Shown here one piece after another: positions 1 to 6,615 of a DNA stretch of 34,459 nt. The notes beneath the pieces are model-generated. The model made no database searches. It worked only from the letters and a program-made list of their open reading frames with translations, and was not told the origin of the DNA. This DNA comes from a virus. The DNA lies in the IMG/VR virus record IMGVR_UViG_3300024518_005496, positions 1 to 34,459 of that record. The stretch is one strand, 5' to 3'. Position 1 is the stretch's first letter; each line of letters opens with the position of its first letter. Both the position numbers and the translations under genes were made by a program.

Positions 1-30
1 AAAAAAAAAAAAAAAACACCCCCCCCCCCC
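1..30. other. Homopolymer run at the window end (A16 then C12)
   Basis: Sixteen A residues, then CA, then twelve C residues open the window. The reading frame of the first gene stays open through this stretch as a run of proline codons, which is not believable protein. The simplest reading is a sequencing or assembly artefact at a contig end, so the true upstream sequence is missing. Confidence 0.75.
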
Positions 31-32
31 AT

Positions 33-446
33 TATTCAAAAGACGCAAAGAACAATAACATTGATCACAACCTTCTCAAGGACTTTGTGCCTGAGCTACA
101 AAAACTTGTTGGCTGGTATCCCCCCATCACCGGAATTGATCTTACGCCTTATCAAGAGAAACGATTGAGTGAATTGTCAAGATGGTTGATTATTGAGGCC
201 CACGCTACCATCAAACAAGTGAAAAAAATGAGAGATTTTTATAGCTGGATGCAAGCCCCACCTCGAATGTCGCAGATTAAACAGGACTGGGCCAGATTCA
301 AAACATCATTGACAAAGGAGATTTCCCCCAATGGCACACAGCATAAAAAAACCACATTATCAGAAGAAGAAAAATTTGCTTATGACCAGCTTATACAAAC
401 AACAGATGAGAAGATTTTCCCCGGAGCAGCGCAAAGCCCTAAATGA
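33..446 (+). CDS. Truncated gene upstream of dnaB, possible replication protein
   Basis: The 5' end is lost at the window edge: the frame is open from the C-run onward, and the first internal start is a GTG at 87 with no good ribosome binding site, so it is probably not the real start. About 138 residues are visible, mostly alpha-helical, rich in Lys and Glu, with no motif that I recognise. The gene lies directly upstream of the DnaB-like helicase on the same strand, where phages often encode a replisome organiser or helicase loader, so a replication role is an inference from position. A second frame (331-513) looks protein-like just where this one ends, so a frameshift near TTTTCCCC at 414-421 may have shortened it. 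Confidence 0.55.
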   Translation, partial: YSKDAKNNNIDHNLLKDFVPELQKLVGWYPPITGIDLTPYQEKRLSELSRWLIIEAHATIKQVKKMRDFYSWMQAPPRMSQIKQDWARFKTSLTKEISPNGTQHKKTTLSEEEKFAYDQLIQTTDEKIFPGAAQSPK

Positions 447-513
447 AGGGCAAATATCGACCGTCCTTCAAACCATAGCAAGATCAATGGAGATCATAAA
501 TGAAAAGTTTTAA
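331..513 (+). CDS. Small overlapping ORF or frameshifted tail of the upstream gene
   Basis: Sixty residues from an ATG with a well-placed AAGGAG (315-320, ten-base spacing). It overlaps the preceding frame by 116 bases and the helicase start by 14. Its second half (about residues 28-60) reads like ordinary protein, while its first half is lysine- and glutamine-rich and less convincing. Two explanations fit. It may be an independent small gene coupled to dnaB, or its last 34 residues may be the true C-terminus of the upstream gene, joined by a one-base shift at the TTTTCCCC run (414-421). I cannot decide from sequence alone. Confidence 0.4.
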   Translation: MAHSIKKPHYQKKKNLLMTSLYKQQMRRFSPEQRKALNEGQISTVLQTIARSMEIINEKF

Positions 514-1891
514 TGGCAATGGGCAAAAGATAATTGCCTATGTAGACCCATCCTCCACCTATCAAGACCAGAATATAGATAATGCAATGCCTATCAATTT
601 GGACGCTGAACAAGCGGTCTTGGGGTCAATATTGATTGACCCAGAGATATTGATTTTTATTCAAGAAATATTGTCCAGCGCTGATTTCTCCTGTGAGAGA
701 TTTGCGAATATTTATCAAACTATGGTAAATATTCGTAAAGCGGGAAAGGCTCTTGATTTGTTGGTTTTGGTTGATGAAATCGAGAAATTGGGTAAGCTCG
801 AATTTATAGGGGGAGCAAACATTCTGACTGGTCTAATGAATTTTACGCCGTCTTCTTTACACGGTGTACATTATGCCAATGTGGTCAAAAGATGTTCAGT
901 CAATCGAATTTTAATTGATAGTAGTGCAAAGATTGCAGAGTTGGCATTTAAGAATGATTTAGAGCCTGATGAGGCACTTGGCGCGGCCAGCACAATAATT
1001 CGAGAAATAACGTGCTCTAATGTGATCGACAAACCGGAACCGGTTTCAACATTCGCATCTGAATTATTTGATGCAGTTGAGCGTAAAATGGCAGGGTCAG
1101 AGGTTCCTTTGACAACATCTCTTAAGTCTCTGGATTCTCAACTTGCCGGGGGTCTATGGCCTAGCAAACTTTACGTGATCGGGGGTCGCCCGGGAATGGC
1201 GAAAACATCGCTGGCTTTACAAATGGCATTGTTCAATGCAAAGCAAGGCAAGAATATTTTGTTTTTTTCTCTTGAAATGCCGGGGCAAGAGGTGGTTACC
1301 AGACTGGTCTCTTCTGAGGCCAAAATAGATGGAACCTTGATTCAATCGGGCAAGTTGGGTGAAAATATGAAAGATTTCTTGTACTATTTAAACCAAGTCC
1401 GAGCCTTAGAAACACTTTATATTGACGCGAAAACTCATGATATTCAAGGGATTTGTAGCCGATCAACAATCCAGGCTGCAACTGGACTGGATTTAATCAT
1501 TATAGACTATGCTCAGTTGATCCGCACATCGAAAAAGTTTGACACGAGGTCAAGTGAAGTAGGCTCATTTAGTCGAGATTTAAAAAGACTTTCAAAAGAA
1601 TTAGAGATACCTGTGGTCTTGATATCCTCTTTAAATCGAGGATGTGAAGCCAGGTCGGACAAAAGGCCAATGTTGCTAGATTTGCGGGAGTCTGGCGATA
1701 TTGAATATGATAGTGATATTGTGATATTTATGTATCGTGATGTGCTTTATAATGAGAACACAGATTTTCCTAATATCACCGAGATTTTGACCCGAAAACA
1801 GCGGGGTGGCAAGACCGGAACGATTAAGGCTTTTTTTCAAGAAAAGTTCACAAGGTTTAGTGATGTTAGTCATACGACGCTTTGTTCCTGA
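500..1891 (+). CDS. dnaB: DnaB-like replicative DNA helicase
   Basis: A 463-residue protein of usual DnaB length. It would form a hexameric ring that unwinds the phage replication fork using ATP. An N-terminal DnaB domain (about residues 32-150, beginning with the typical AEQAVLGSIL) is followed by a linker and the RecA-like C-terminal domain. Visible motifs are Walker A GRPGMAKT (229-236), Walker B LIIIDY (332-337), the SSLNRG...DKRP...LRESG block (376-399) and the arginine-finger region TRKQRGG (431-437). The start at 500 has GGAG seven bases upstream and overlaps the preceding small frame by 14 bases. No lesion is visible. Its presence indicates theta-type replication with a phage-encoded helicase. 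Confidence 0.96.
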   Translation: MKSFNGNGQKIIAYVDPSSTYQDQNIDNAMPINLDAEQAVLGSILIDPEILIFIQEILSSADFSCERFANIYQTMVNIRKAGKALDLLVLVDEIEKLGKLEFIGGANILTGLMNFTPSSLHGVHYANVVKRCSVNRILIDSSAKIAELAFKNDLEPDEALGAASTIIREITCSNVIDKPEPVSTFASELFDAVERKMAGSEVPLTTSLKSLDSQLAGGLWPSKLYVIGGRPGMAKTSLALQMALFNAKQGKNILFFSLEMPGQEVVTRLVSSEAKIDGTLIQSGKLGENMKDFLYYLNQVRALETLYIDAKTHDIQGICSRSTIQAATGLDLIIIDYAQLIRTSKKFDTRSSEVGSFSRDLKRLSKELEIPVVLISSLNRGCEARSDKRPMLLDLRESGDIEYDSDIVIFMYRDVLYNENTDFPNITEILTRKQRGGKTGTIKAFFQEKFTRFSDVSHTTLCS

Positions 1892-1961
1892 GATTTCTAT
1901 TTTTGCTGAGCCACCGGCTAAACACACGTTCAGCGCCTAAATAGTTGTTAGCTTGCACCAA

Positions 1962-1992
1962 AACCAACGCCGACAATTGAATCCCGTTGGTT
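1962..1992. repeat. Small hairpin downstream of dnaB
   Basis: AACCAACG (1962-1969) and CGTTGGTT (1985-1992) form a perfect 8-bp stem with a 15-base loop in the gap after the helicase gene. There is no T-tract, so it is not a typical intrinsic terminator. The rest of 1892-2094 holds no convincing gene. Confidence 0.4.
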
Positions 1993-2053
1993 GAGCGTAG
2001 GGTAAGCGTAGGTTGGCATATCGGCAACATTCGATTATACTAGATTTTGTAGC

Positions 2054-2062
2054 GTTATATGG
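2054..2062 (+). repeat. GTTATATGG core motif, copy 1
   Basis: First of five exact GTTATATGG copies in the window (others at 3160, 28011, 28251 on the minus strand, and 34385). It sits 33 bases before the start of the next gene. The motif resembles the R' crossover core of integron attC sites (GTTRRRY) but has a T at the second purine position. Confidence 0.4.
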
Positions 2063-2094
2063 CAGCTTCGTTTGCTGTCGAAAGGATTGAAACT

Positions 2095-2460
2095 ATGAGA
2101 AGAGTTCCCCGACCTCCTCTTGGACATCCGTTAGGTTATGAACCTGAGCAATTAACCGCAATTACTGAAAGCGCCCAAATATTGTTTGAGAAAGAGGAGA
2201 GAGAATTTTGGGGAACCATTTCGGGCAGGGAAATAACCAGAGACATGGTGCGGCAGGTTCTCTTAGCCGCTGAAGATAAAAATATTCATTACAGGAAAAA
2301 GGGGATTGTCCTATTTGATTTTCCGATATGTAAAGGCAGTTTTATCGGAGAGGGGGGCAGGACCATAACTATCGAAAATTATCAAGCCGAGATCGACACG
2401 CGCGAAAGATCGACGTTGGACTCTGCGTTGAAATTGGGACGGCACAACCGCGCAGCCTAA
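2095..2460 (+). CDS. Hypothetical protein in the accessory strip
   Basis: Start chosen at the ATG at 2095, which has an AAGGA-type ribosome binding site about nine bases upstream; a longer version from 2059 lacks one. The 121-residue product starts with a Pro/Arg-rich segment, then a helical stretch and a Gly-rich segment near residues 80-95. No signal peptide, membrane segment or known motif is visible. Its stop codon lies inside GCCTAAC, the classic 5' R'' core of an integron attC site, as is common for cassette genes. The function is unknown. Confidence 0.6.
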   Translation: MRRVPRPPLGHPLGYEPEQLTAITESAQILFEKEEREFWGTISGREITRDMVRQVLLAAEDKNIHYRKKGIVLFDFPICKGSFIGEGGRTITIENYQAEIDTRERSTLDSALKLGRHNRAA

Positions 2461-2531
2461 CAATCGCTTCAACCGGAATTGACTACTTGGTCTCCCCTGA
2501 ATGACCCGGAGCCTCTAAATTACGTAGCAGT

Positions 2532-2613
2532 ACTGTGGGCCTTGTTTGCCGCTCAGTGTCTAAAGCCGGTATATGACCAGTTTTATAATTCGGCTCCGGC
2601 CGGGGCCCACAGT
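2532..2613 (+). repeat. Long-range inverted repeat / possible structured RNA
   Basis: ACTGTGGGCC (2532-2541) pairs perfectly with GGCCCACAGT (2604-2613), closing an 82-base element with a GC-rich interior that includes a second complementary GCCG/CGGC pair. A short T-run (TTTT) follows the right arm. No gene is present here. It could be a structured RNA, a terminator or part of a recombination site. Confidence 0.5.
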
Positions 2614-2655
2614 TTTGGTTATTATGAATGGGAAAGTGATTTTTAATCCGCTCGC

Positions 2656-2815
2656 TTAGGCGGACAAGCCAGGTGGATTAACACTCCAAAAAATGTATAA
2701 ACGGGAGACCTATGGTTAAGTTGGATAGGGTTCGAGTCCTTGCGGTCGCTCAGCGGATGATTTTTTGAGTGGGAATGAGTGTACATAGTTCTGTCCACCT
2801 GGCTTATCCGCCTAA
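2656..2815. repeat. 160-base imperfect hairpin, attC-like
   Basis: Twenty-two-base arms at 2656-2677 and 2794-2815 match as an inverted repeat with a single mismatch. Pairing continues inward with CACTCCAAAAAAT (near 2682-2694) against ATTTTTTGAGTG (near 2760-2771), leaving a 22-base bulge. The right arm is followed by AACAAACC and GTTAAGT, which resembles the spacer and R' core of an attC site; the left flank offers only a degenerate partner (TTTTAAT). Other readings are a MITE-like remnant or a structured RNA. No ORF lies inside. Confidence 0.6.
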
Positions 2816-2832
2816 CAAACCGTTAAGTGGCC
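2807..2832 (+). repeat. Intergenic direct repeat, copy A (cassette junction-like)
   Basis: A 26-base segment (TCCGCC...AAACCGTTAAGTGGCC) that recurs in diverged form at 3144-3170 and on the minus strand near 34219-34243. Each copy lies just after one small gene and shortly before another, as junctions between integron gene cassettes do. Confidence 0.5.
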
Positions 2833-2855
2833 TCCGTGGCCAGAGGAGATAGGAG

Positions 2856-3143
2856 ATGACGGAAACAATGAACGAAAAAGACATACCAGATGCAATTTAT
2901 TTGCAAGTGCTTGGGGACGATGATAACCTCTTGCGATTTCTAACCAATTTGAAGGATCCAAAAGTAAAAAACGCAAAAAAATATTTGTTACTCTCATCAG
3001 ACCAAACTAGAGAAGAAGCTTGGGCTGATCTGCAAAAATGGTTAGCCGACAAAACTATAGGCCAGCCGCAGCCAACGTCTAGCTACACGATGGAGCAGCT
3101 ACAAGAACAAAACTTTGTCGGAGTATATGTTGCACGGAGGTAG
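2856..3143 (+). CDS. Hypothetical protein in the accessory strip
   Basis: A 95-residue acidic, helical, soluble protein from an ATG preceded by overlapping GAGGAGATAGGAG ribosome binding sequences. It starts 24 bases after the repeat ending at 2832, and a related repeat begins one base after its TAG stop. No motif is recognised. The compact gene-between-repeats arrangement is what suggests a mobile cassette. The same frame stays open for 37 codons after the TAG, which I take as chance. Confidence 0.6.
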   Translation: MTETMNEKDIPDAIYLQVLGDDDNLLRFLTNLKDPKVKNAKKYLLLSSDQTREEAWADLQKWLADKTIGQPQPTSSYTMEQLQEQNFVGVYVARR

Positions 3144-3170
3144 TCCGCTGAATTAAACCGTTATATGGCC
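3144..3170 (+). repeat. Intergenic direct repeat, copy B with GTTATATGG core
   Basis: A 27-base segment closely matching copy A (2807-2832) and ending in AAACCGTTATATGGCC. It also matches the 3' half of the attC-like site on the minus strand near 34219-34243, sharing GCTGAATT and AACCGTTATA. I found no matching 5' half upstream, so it may be a truncated or single-core site. Confidence 0.5.
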
Positions 3171-3192
3171 AACATCAGAGCCAAAACCGGTA

Positions 3193-3345
3193 TTGCGTAC
3201 CGATTTGGCAAGAGAAAACCAAGACGAAATGAAGGAACAGCAGCTTGTACCATTGGCTAATTTGATCAGAGATCGCTGTAAGCATACAGGATTTTTTCGA
3301 TTGGACGGAGCAGGTTGTTTGGATATTTTAATACGTACAGAATGA
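3193..3345 (+). CDS. Possible small protein (start uncertain)
   Basis: An open frame of 50 residues from a TTG at 3193, or 38 residues from the ATG at 3229; neither has a good ribosome binding site. The C-terminal part contains an RDRCKHTGFF...DGAGCLDIL stretch that looks protein-like. It could be the remnant of a longer gene. The remaining sequence up to 3422 shows no other gene. Confidence 0.3.
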   Translation: MRTDLARENQDEMKEQQLVPLANLIRDRCKHTGFFRLDGAGCLDILIRTE

Positions 3346-3422
3346 GATCACGTATTTATAGCAAACCAAGTAACAGCCGCATAAAGTAGGGCTAATGTCT
3401 AGCGTCGCCTTTGGAGGGTATT

Positions 3423-3800
3423 ATGAATTTTGATGAAGTAAGAATACAATTCAAGCAAACAACAATAAATTGCCTGTTAGAAGATCACTTGGCTCTAGCG
3501 ATGCAAATGAATTACGTCGTAGATGACGGTATTAAAATGAAACTAAAACGAAAAATTAAACATCTAGGTAAAGAAATAAGGCAAGAGCAAAAGCAATTAG
3601 CGCATTTACAAGCTCAAGCTAATATAAAAGGGTTAATGACCGATTATAAAGCAGCTAGTATCCAATTTGGTTCTGAGTTAAGTGAAGTTAATCGCAATCG
3701 TCTAAAGAGACAAATTGAAATCTTAGAACAACAGATAATTGCCGCCGAAGCTGAACTTTCACAAGAAGGTCCATCGAGTGAGCCTGAAAAACCATACTAA
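3423..3800 (+). CDS. Coiled-coil protein of unknown function, conflict-system adaptor-like
   Basis: Start taken at the ATG at 3423, four bases after GGAGGG (3413-3418). The 125-residue product has a helical N-terminal region and two related Lys/Gln/Glu-rich heptad segments, KLKRKIKHLGKEI (about 38-50) and RLKRQIEILEQQI (about 90-102), each running into a coiled coil, followed by a short disordered acidic tail. Similar LKxQIExLExEI segments are common in small adaptor domains of bacterial STAND/CHAT/caspase-type conflict proteins; that resemblance is from memory and is weak. It is the last rightward gene and ends one base from the convergent structural module. Confidence 0.65.
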   Translation: MNFDEVRIQFKQTTINCLLEDHLALAMQMNYVVDDGIKMKLKRKIKHLGKEIRQEQKQLAHLQAQANIKGLMTDYKAASIQFGSELSEVNRNRLKRQIEILEQQIIAAEAELSQEGPSSEPEKPY

Positions 3801-3801
3801 A

Positions 3802-4146
3802 TCACACATCACTCGCCCCGTCGAAAAACAAGATCAATTGATCTTGCTCTTTCAAGGGCTTTTTTTTCTCTTCTACAATTTTCCTTTTCAAGGCCAAATA
3901 GGCGCCTCTTTTATTTTCCTCAATTCCCACGCCGTTTGTAAACGGACTCATTAAAAACTCTTCTCCAAGGTCGATTGTCCTGCTAGTAAAAATCGATGCT
4001 TTCCCGGCAAATCTGTGAGATATTGATACGTAAAGCGCAAGCGTAACTACTGCGTCGAGTCTTTCGTAATTCATATTGTGCTGAATTATCCGCCAATAGT
4101 TCCCCTGAACACCAGCAGCGGTTTCCATCTTCTTTTCTAGTGCCAT
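3802..4146 (-). CDS. Small tail-fibre-associated protein
   Basis: A 114-residue protein that ends the late operon. Its ATG directly follows the stop of the fibre gene. The N-terminus (ALEKKMETAAGVQGNYWRI) and a mostly beta middle part resemble small proteins found after fibre genes in other siphoviruses, often of unknown role. The Lys-rich C-terminus overlaps a palindrome and T-run that may serve as a terminator for the opposite strand. A structural or assembly-accessory role is inferred from position. Confidence 0.7.
   Translation of the reverse strand: MALEKKMETAAGVQGNYWRIIQHNMNYERLDAVVTLALYVSISHRFAGKASIFTSRTIDLGEEFLMSPFTNGVGIEENKRGAYLALKRKIVEEKKKPLKEQDQLILFFDGASDV
3829..3867 (+). terminator. 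Possible terminator of the rightward strip
   Basis: A perfect 18-base palindrome CAAGATCAATTGATCTTG (3829-3846) is followed by a small GCTCT/AGGGC stem with loop TTCA and a run of eight T (3860-3867). It lies just past the end of the rightward coiled-coil gene, inside the 3' end of the convergent minus-strand gene. Confidence 0.4.
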
Positions 4147-6612
4147 TTATCTATCTGCCTCCCCTAATTTATCGGCGATGTATTCAAATTCTATATAAAC
4201 CAATGATGCCTTAGCTCCGTAGGTGTCTGCTCCGTCGCCCGTGTCGCGAGAAATCTGAATTCCTATTGTATCTTCAAACGCGCATCCGGCCCCATTGATA
4301 ATCATATCAACTGTCTCTAGCAACTCGTCTTGTGTTGAGTTTGTGCTGGAAGTGACAGTTAGTGGAGTTGTCGCCGCCGATAGCAGTTCTCCATTATTTG
4401 AGGCTACGCATACATAATCCATATCCCAAACAACACTTCCAGCTGCCGCAGTTGTCGGCGCCCAATGAACATGGACATTGATATCCGTATTTAGTGCCCA
4501 ATCGGTTGGTACATGGACATTAAAAAAAACCGATTGTGTTACTGTCTGTGAAAACTGTTTTACCGCAAAAACTCCGACAATCGCATCGGTCGGAGCTGTG
4601 CCTCCGGCTCGAACAGAAGAAACGCCAACTACTAAATGCCGAAACACCCTGGCCGTCCCCACCATTGTTTGAAGCCCATCTAATTCAAATTGTGTATAGT
4701 TGTTGTCCCAATCGCCTATCCTTACTGCATCTTCACCATCATCTACCCTGAACAAATTGGGTTCCGTACCACCAGCAACAATAAAATCAGAGCCGCCTAA
4801 TTTGTTGAAATACACGTGAGGGTCAGTGGCTCCAGGAAGGTTCTCTTCGATGTGGTTTTGGCCTGAAGAGTTTTGCACGGCTCTCATTACGGCCGTTTGA
4901 CCCGCTGTGCCCCTAATTATCTGCCCGATTATTGCCGTTCCTGACGTTTGAGTATGGAATTGGGCAAGCGGGACGGTTTCGTTAATTCCAAACAAACCCT
5001 CACTTGTGATCCGTGCGAATCCGTCAAGTATTTCGTCGTTTTGGGATGTTGAAAAAACAAGAGCAGTTGAACTATTACTGTCCACGCCGCTTTCTCGTAT
5101 TGCATCTATTGAGGCACCAAGTGCTTGCGATCCACCAGCAGGAATGTACAACGCTATGCCAATTCCATCACCAGCTTGCAAATTACCACCGTCTTTAGAT
5201 GTTACGGCAAAGGGCCGCTTGACTCCTTCCCCGCCTGTATTCGGTTCACGGACATCCAATTTCGTGAGAGGAGCAGTCGCAAACACACCAATACCTGTTC
5301 TTGCATTTACAGAATCAATCAATAATAGGATGTTAGAGCCGCTAGAGTCCAAGATTTTTACTAATGTCTCCGAATCGGCCAGCGGGGTCATTTCAAATCC
5401 AGACGTGAGGTTTAAAATGCCGTCTTGTTGAATCGTCATCCTTGGGTTTGTCATCGTATCACTGCCGGTATTGTCTTGCGTGTAGAATTGCAACTCAGTG
5501 GGAGCTATATTAGCACCTGTCCAGCCACCGGTTGCATTTGAAACGATCTTAGCACCATCAACAACCCCGGTACTAGTATCACTTCCCCGGAAATGGATAG
5601 TAGCTAACTCGTCGTTGACGTTTATAGTAGTATCTTTATTAAGAAAACTAAGAATGCCTCCTACATTTGAGGACCCAGCTAGTTCTACCTGAAAAGCGGG
5701 CGAATCTGTTCCAATTCCGACACGCTCGCTCACGGTGTCAACATTGAAAATGGGTGTACCAGCAGCATCAAGTATCTGAAATGCAGTAGTCGTGTCGATC
5801 TCGTTTTGATGCTTAAATGTTCCTGTCCACACGGTATCTGCTGAGAAATCAAATTCATTAGACAAAAATCTTCTTGCGTCCTCGATATCAGTTCTGTCAG
5901 ATGTCTCTTTTATTTCTGTTTGTCCGTTAAAAACCTTGACATAGGCAGAGGGTCGCCCTCCTTCGGGCGTACTCGGTTTTAGCGGACTAATAAATGGCGG
6001 ATTATAGGGTACTGTGTCACCATTAAGAGCCGAGATTAAACTTGTTTCTGAGTCCAGGTAAATTAAAACCCAGCGGCAAAGCCCGGCTCCAGGTACATTA
6101 GATGAAAGGTCAAGTCCGTTTCGACCCCCGAAAAATACCCGTAGGCCATTAAAATCATATTCGAGAGTCGAGATGTTGACGGTCATCCCCCCCCCTGGCG
6201 ACGTTCTGAGCATATCAAGTTGCCGCCGTTTTACAATCTGGGCCTGTAATCCCTGATAAACCTCCGGCACGTAATTTACGCTTGGCGGAAAATGGTCTTG
6301 CATCACGCCAAGAACTTCAAGTTCGGTTTGGGTGTCCCGATAACCAACATAAACAGCAAGACCCGCAACGGCCGGGACACCTCCAGCATTTCTATCCCCA
6401 TTGCGAGTTCCTCGACTGAGGCATTGGGCAGGCGACCAGGTATTCCACAATGAATACCACACATACCCGTCTCGTCCCTCTACGTTTGCAGCGCTTCCGT
6501 CTTTTTTGCCACCAACGGTCGTCAATACAGCCGGATAGGGTGTGTTCGTTTTTTGGAGCAGATCGTCTTGCTCTGCTTTGTCTAATTGTGTGCCTCTAAA
6601 CTTGAAAGGCAT
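4147..6612 (-). CDS. Tail fibre / receptor-binding protein
   Basis: An 821-residue protein. After an N-terminal attachment region, residues from about 290 contain recurring RVGIGTDSPAFQVEL-, TGIGVFATAPLTKLDV- and FGINETVPLAQFHT-type units. These are typical of trimeric phage fibre shafts in which each unit ends in a GIG(T)xxP-like turn. The C-terminal 150 residues are beta-rich and probably form the receptor-binding tip; I do not see an S74 peptidase signature. It follows the tail-tip gene after three bases, and AGAGG lies just upstream of its ATG. Confidence 0.8.
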   Translation of the reverse strand: MPFKFRGTQLDKAEQDDLLQKTNTPYPAVLTTVGGKKDGSAANVEGRDGYVWYSLWNTWSPAQCLSRGTRNGDRNAGGVPAVAGLAVYVGYRDTQTELEVLGVMQDHFPPSVNYVPEVYQGLQAQIVKRRQLDMLRTSPGGGMTVNISTLEYDFNGLRVFFGGRNGLDLSSNVPGAGLCRWVLIYLDSETSLISALNGDTVPYNPPFISPLKPSTPEGGRPSAYVKVFNGQTEIKETSDRTDIEDARRFLSNEFDFSADTVWTGTFKHQNEIDTTTAFQILDAAGTPIFNVDTVSERVGIGTDSPAFQVELAGSSNVGGILSFLNKDTTINVNDELATIHFRGSDTSTGVVDGAKIVSNATGGWTGANIAPTELQFYTQDNTGSDTMTNPRMTIQQDGILNLTSGFEMTPLADSETLVKILDSSGSNILLLIDSVNARTGIGVFATAPLTKLDVREPNTGGEGVKRPFAVTSKDGGNLQAGDGIGIALYIPAGGSQALGASIDAIRESGVDSNSSTALVFSTSQNDEILDGFARITSEGLFGINETVPLAQFHTQTSGTAIIGQIIRGTAGQTAVMRAVQNSSGQNHIEENLPGATDPHVYFNKLGGSDFIVAGGTEPNLFRVDDGEDAVRIGDWDNNYTQFELDGLQTMVGTARVFRHLVVGVSSVRAGGTAPTDAIVGVFAVKQFSQTVTQSVFFNVHVPTDWALNTDINVHVHWAPTTAAAGSVVWDMDYVCVASNNGELLSAATTPLTVTSSTNSTQDELLETVDMIINGAGCAFEDTIGIQISRDTGDGADTYGAKASLVYIEFEYIADKLGEADR

Positions 6613-6615
6613 TGT

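Noticed and set aside
1676-1927. An 83-residue minus-strand frame
   Set aside because: Overlaps the conserved C-terminal motifs of the DnaB-like helicase on the other strand.
2725-2745. tRNA-like T-arm (GGGTTCGAGTCC)
   Set aside because: No matching acceptor, D-arm or anticodon arm could be built around it, so it is not called a tRNA.
5006-5431. A 141-residue plus-strand frame
   Set aside because: Antisense to the tail-fibre gene, which has clear fibre repeats; composition is typical of a shadow frame.
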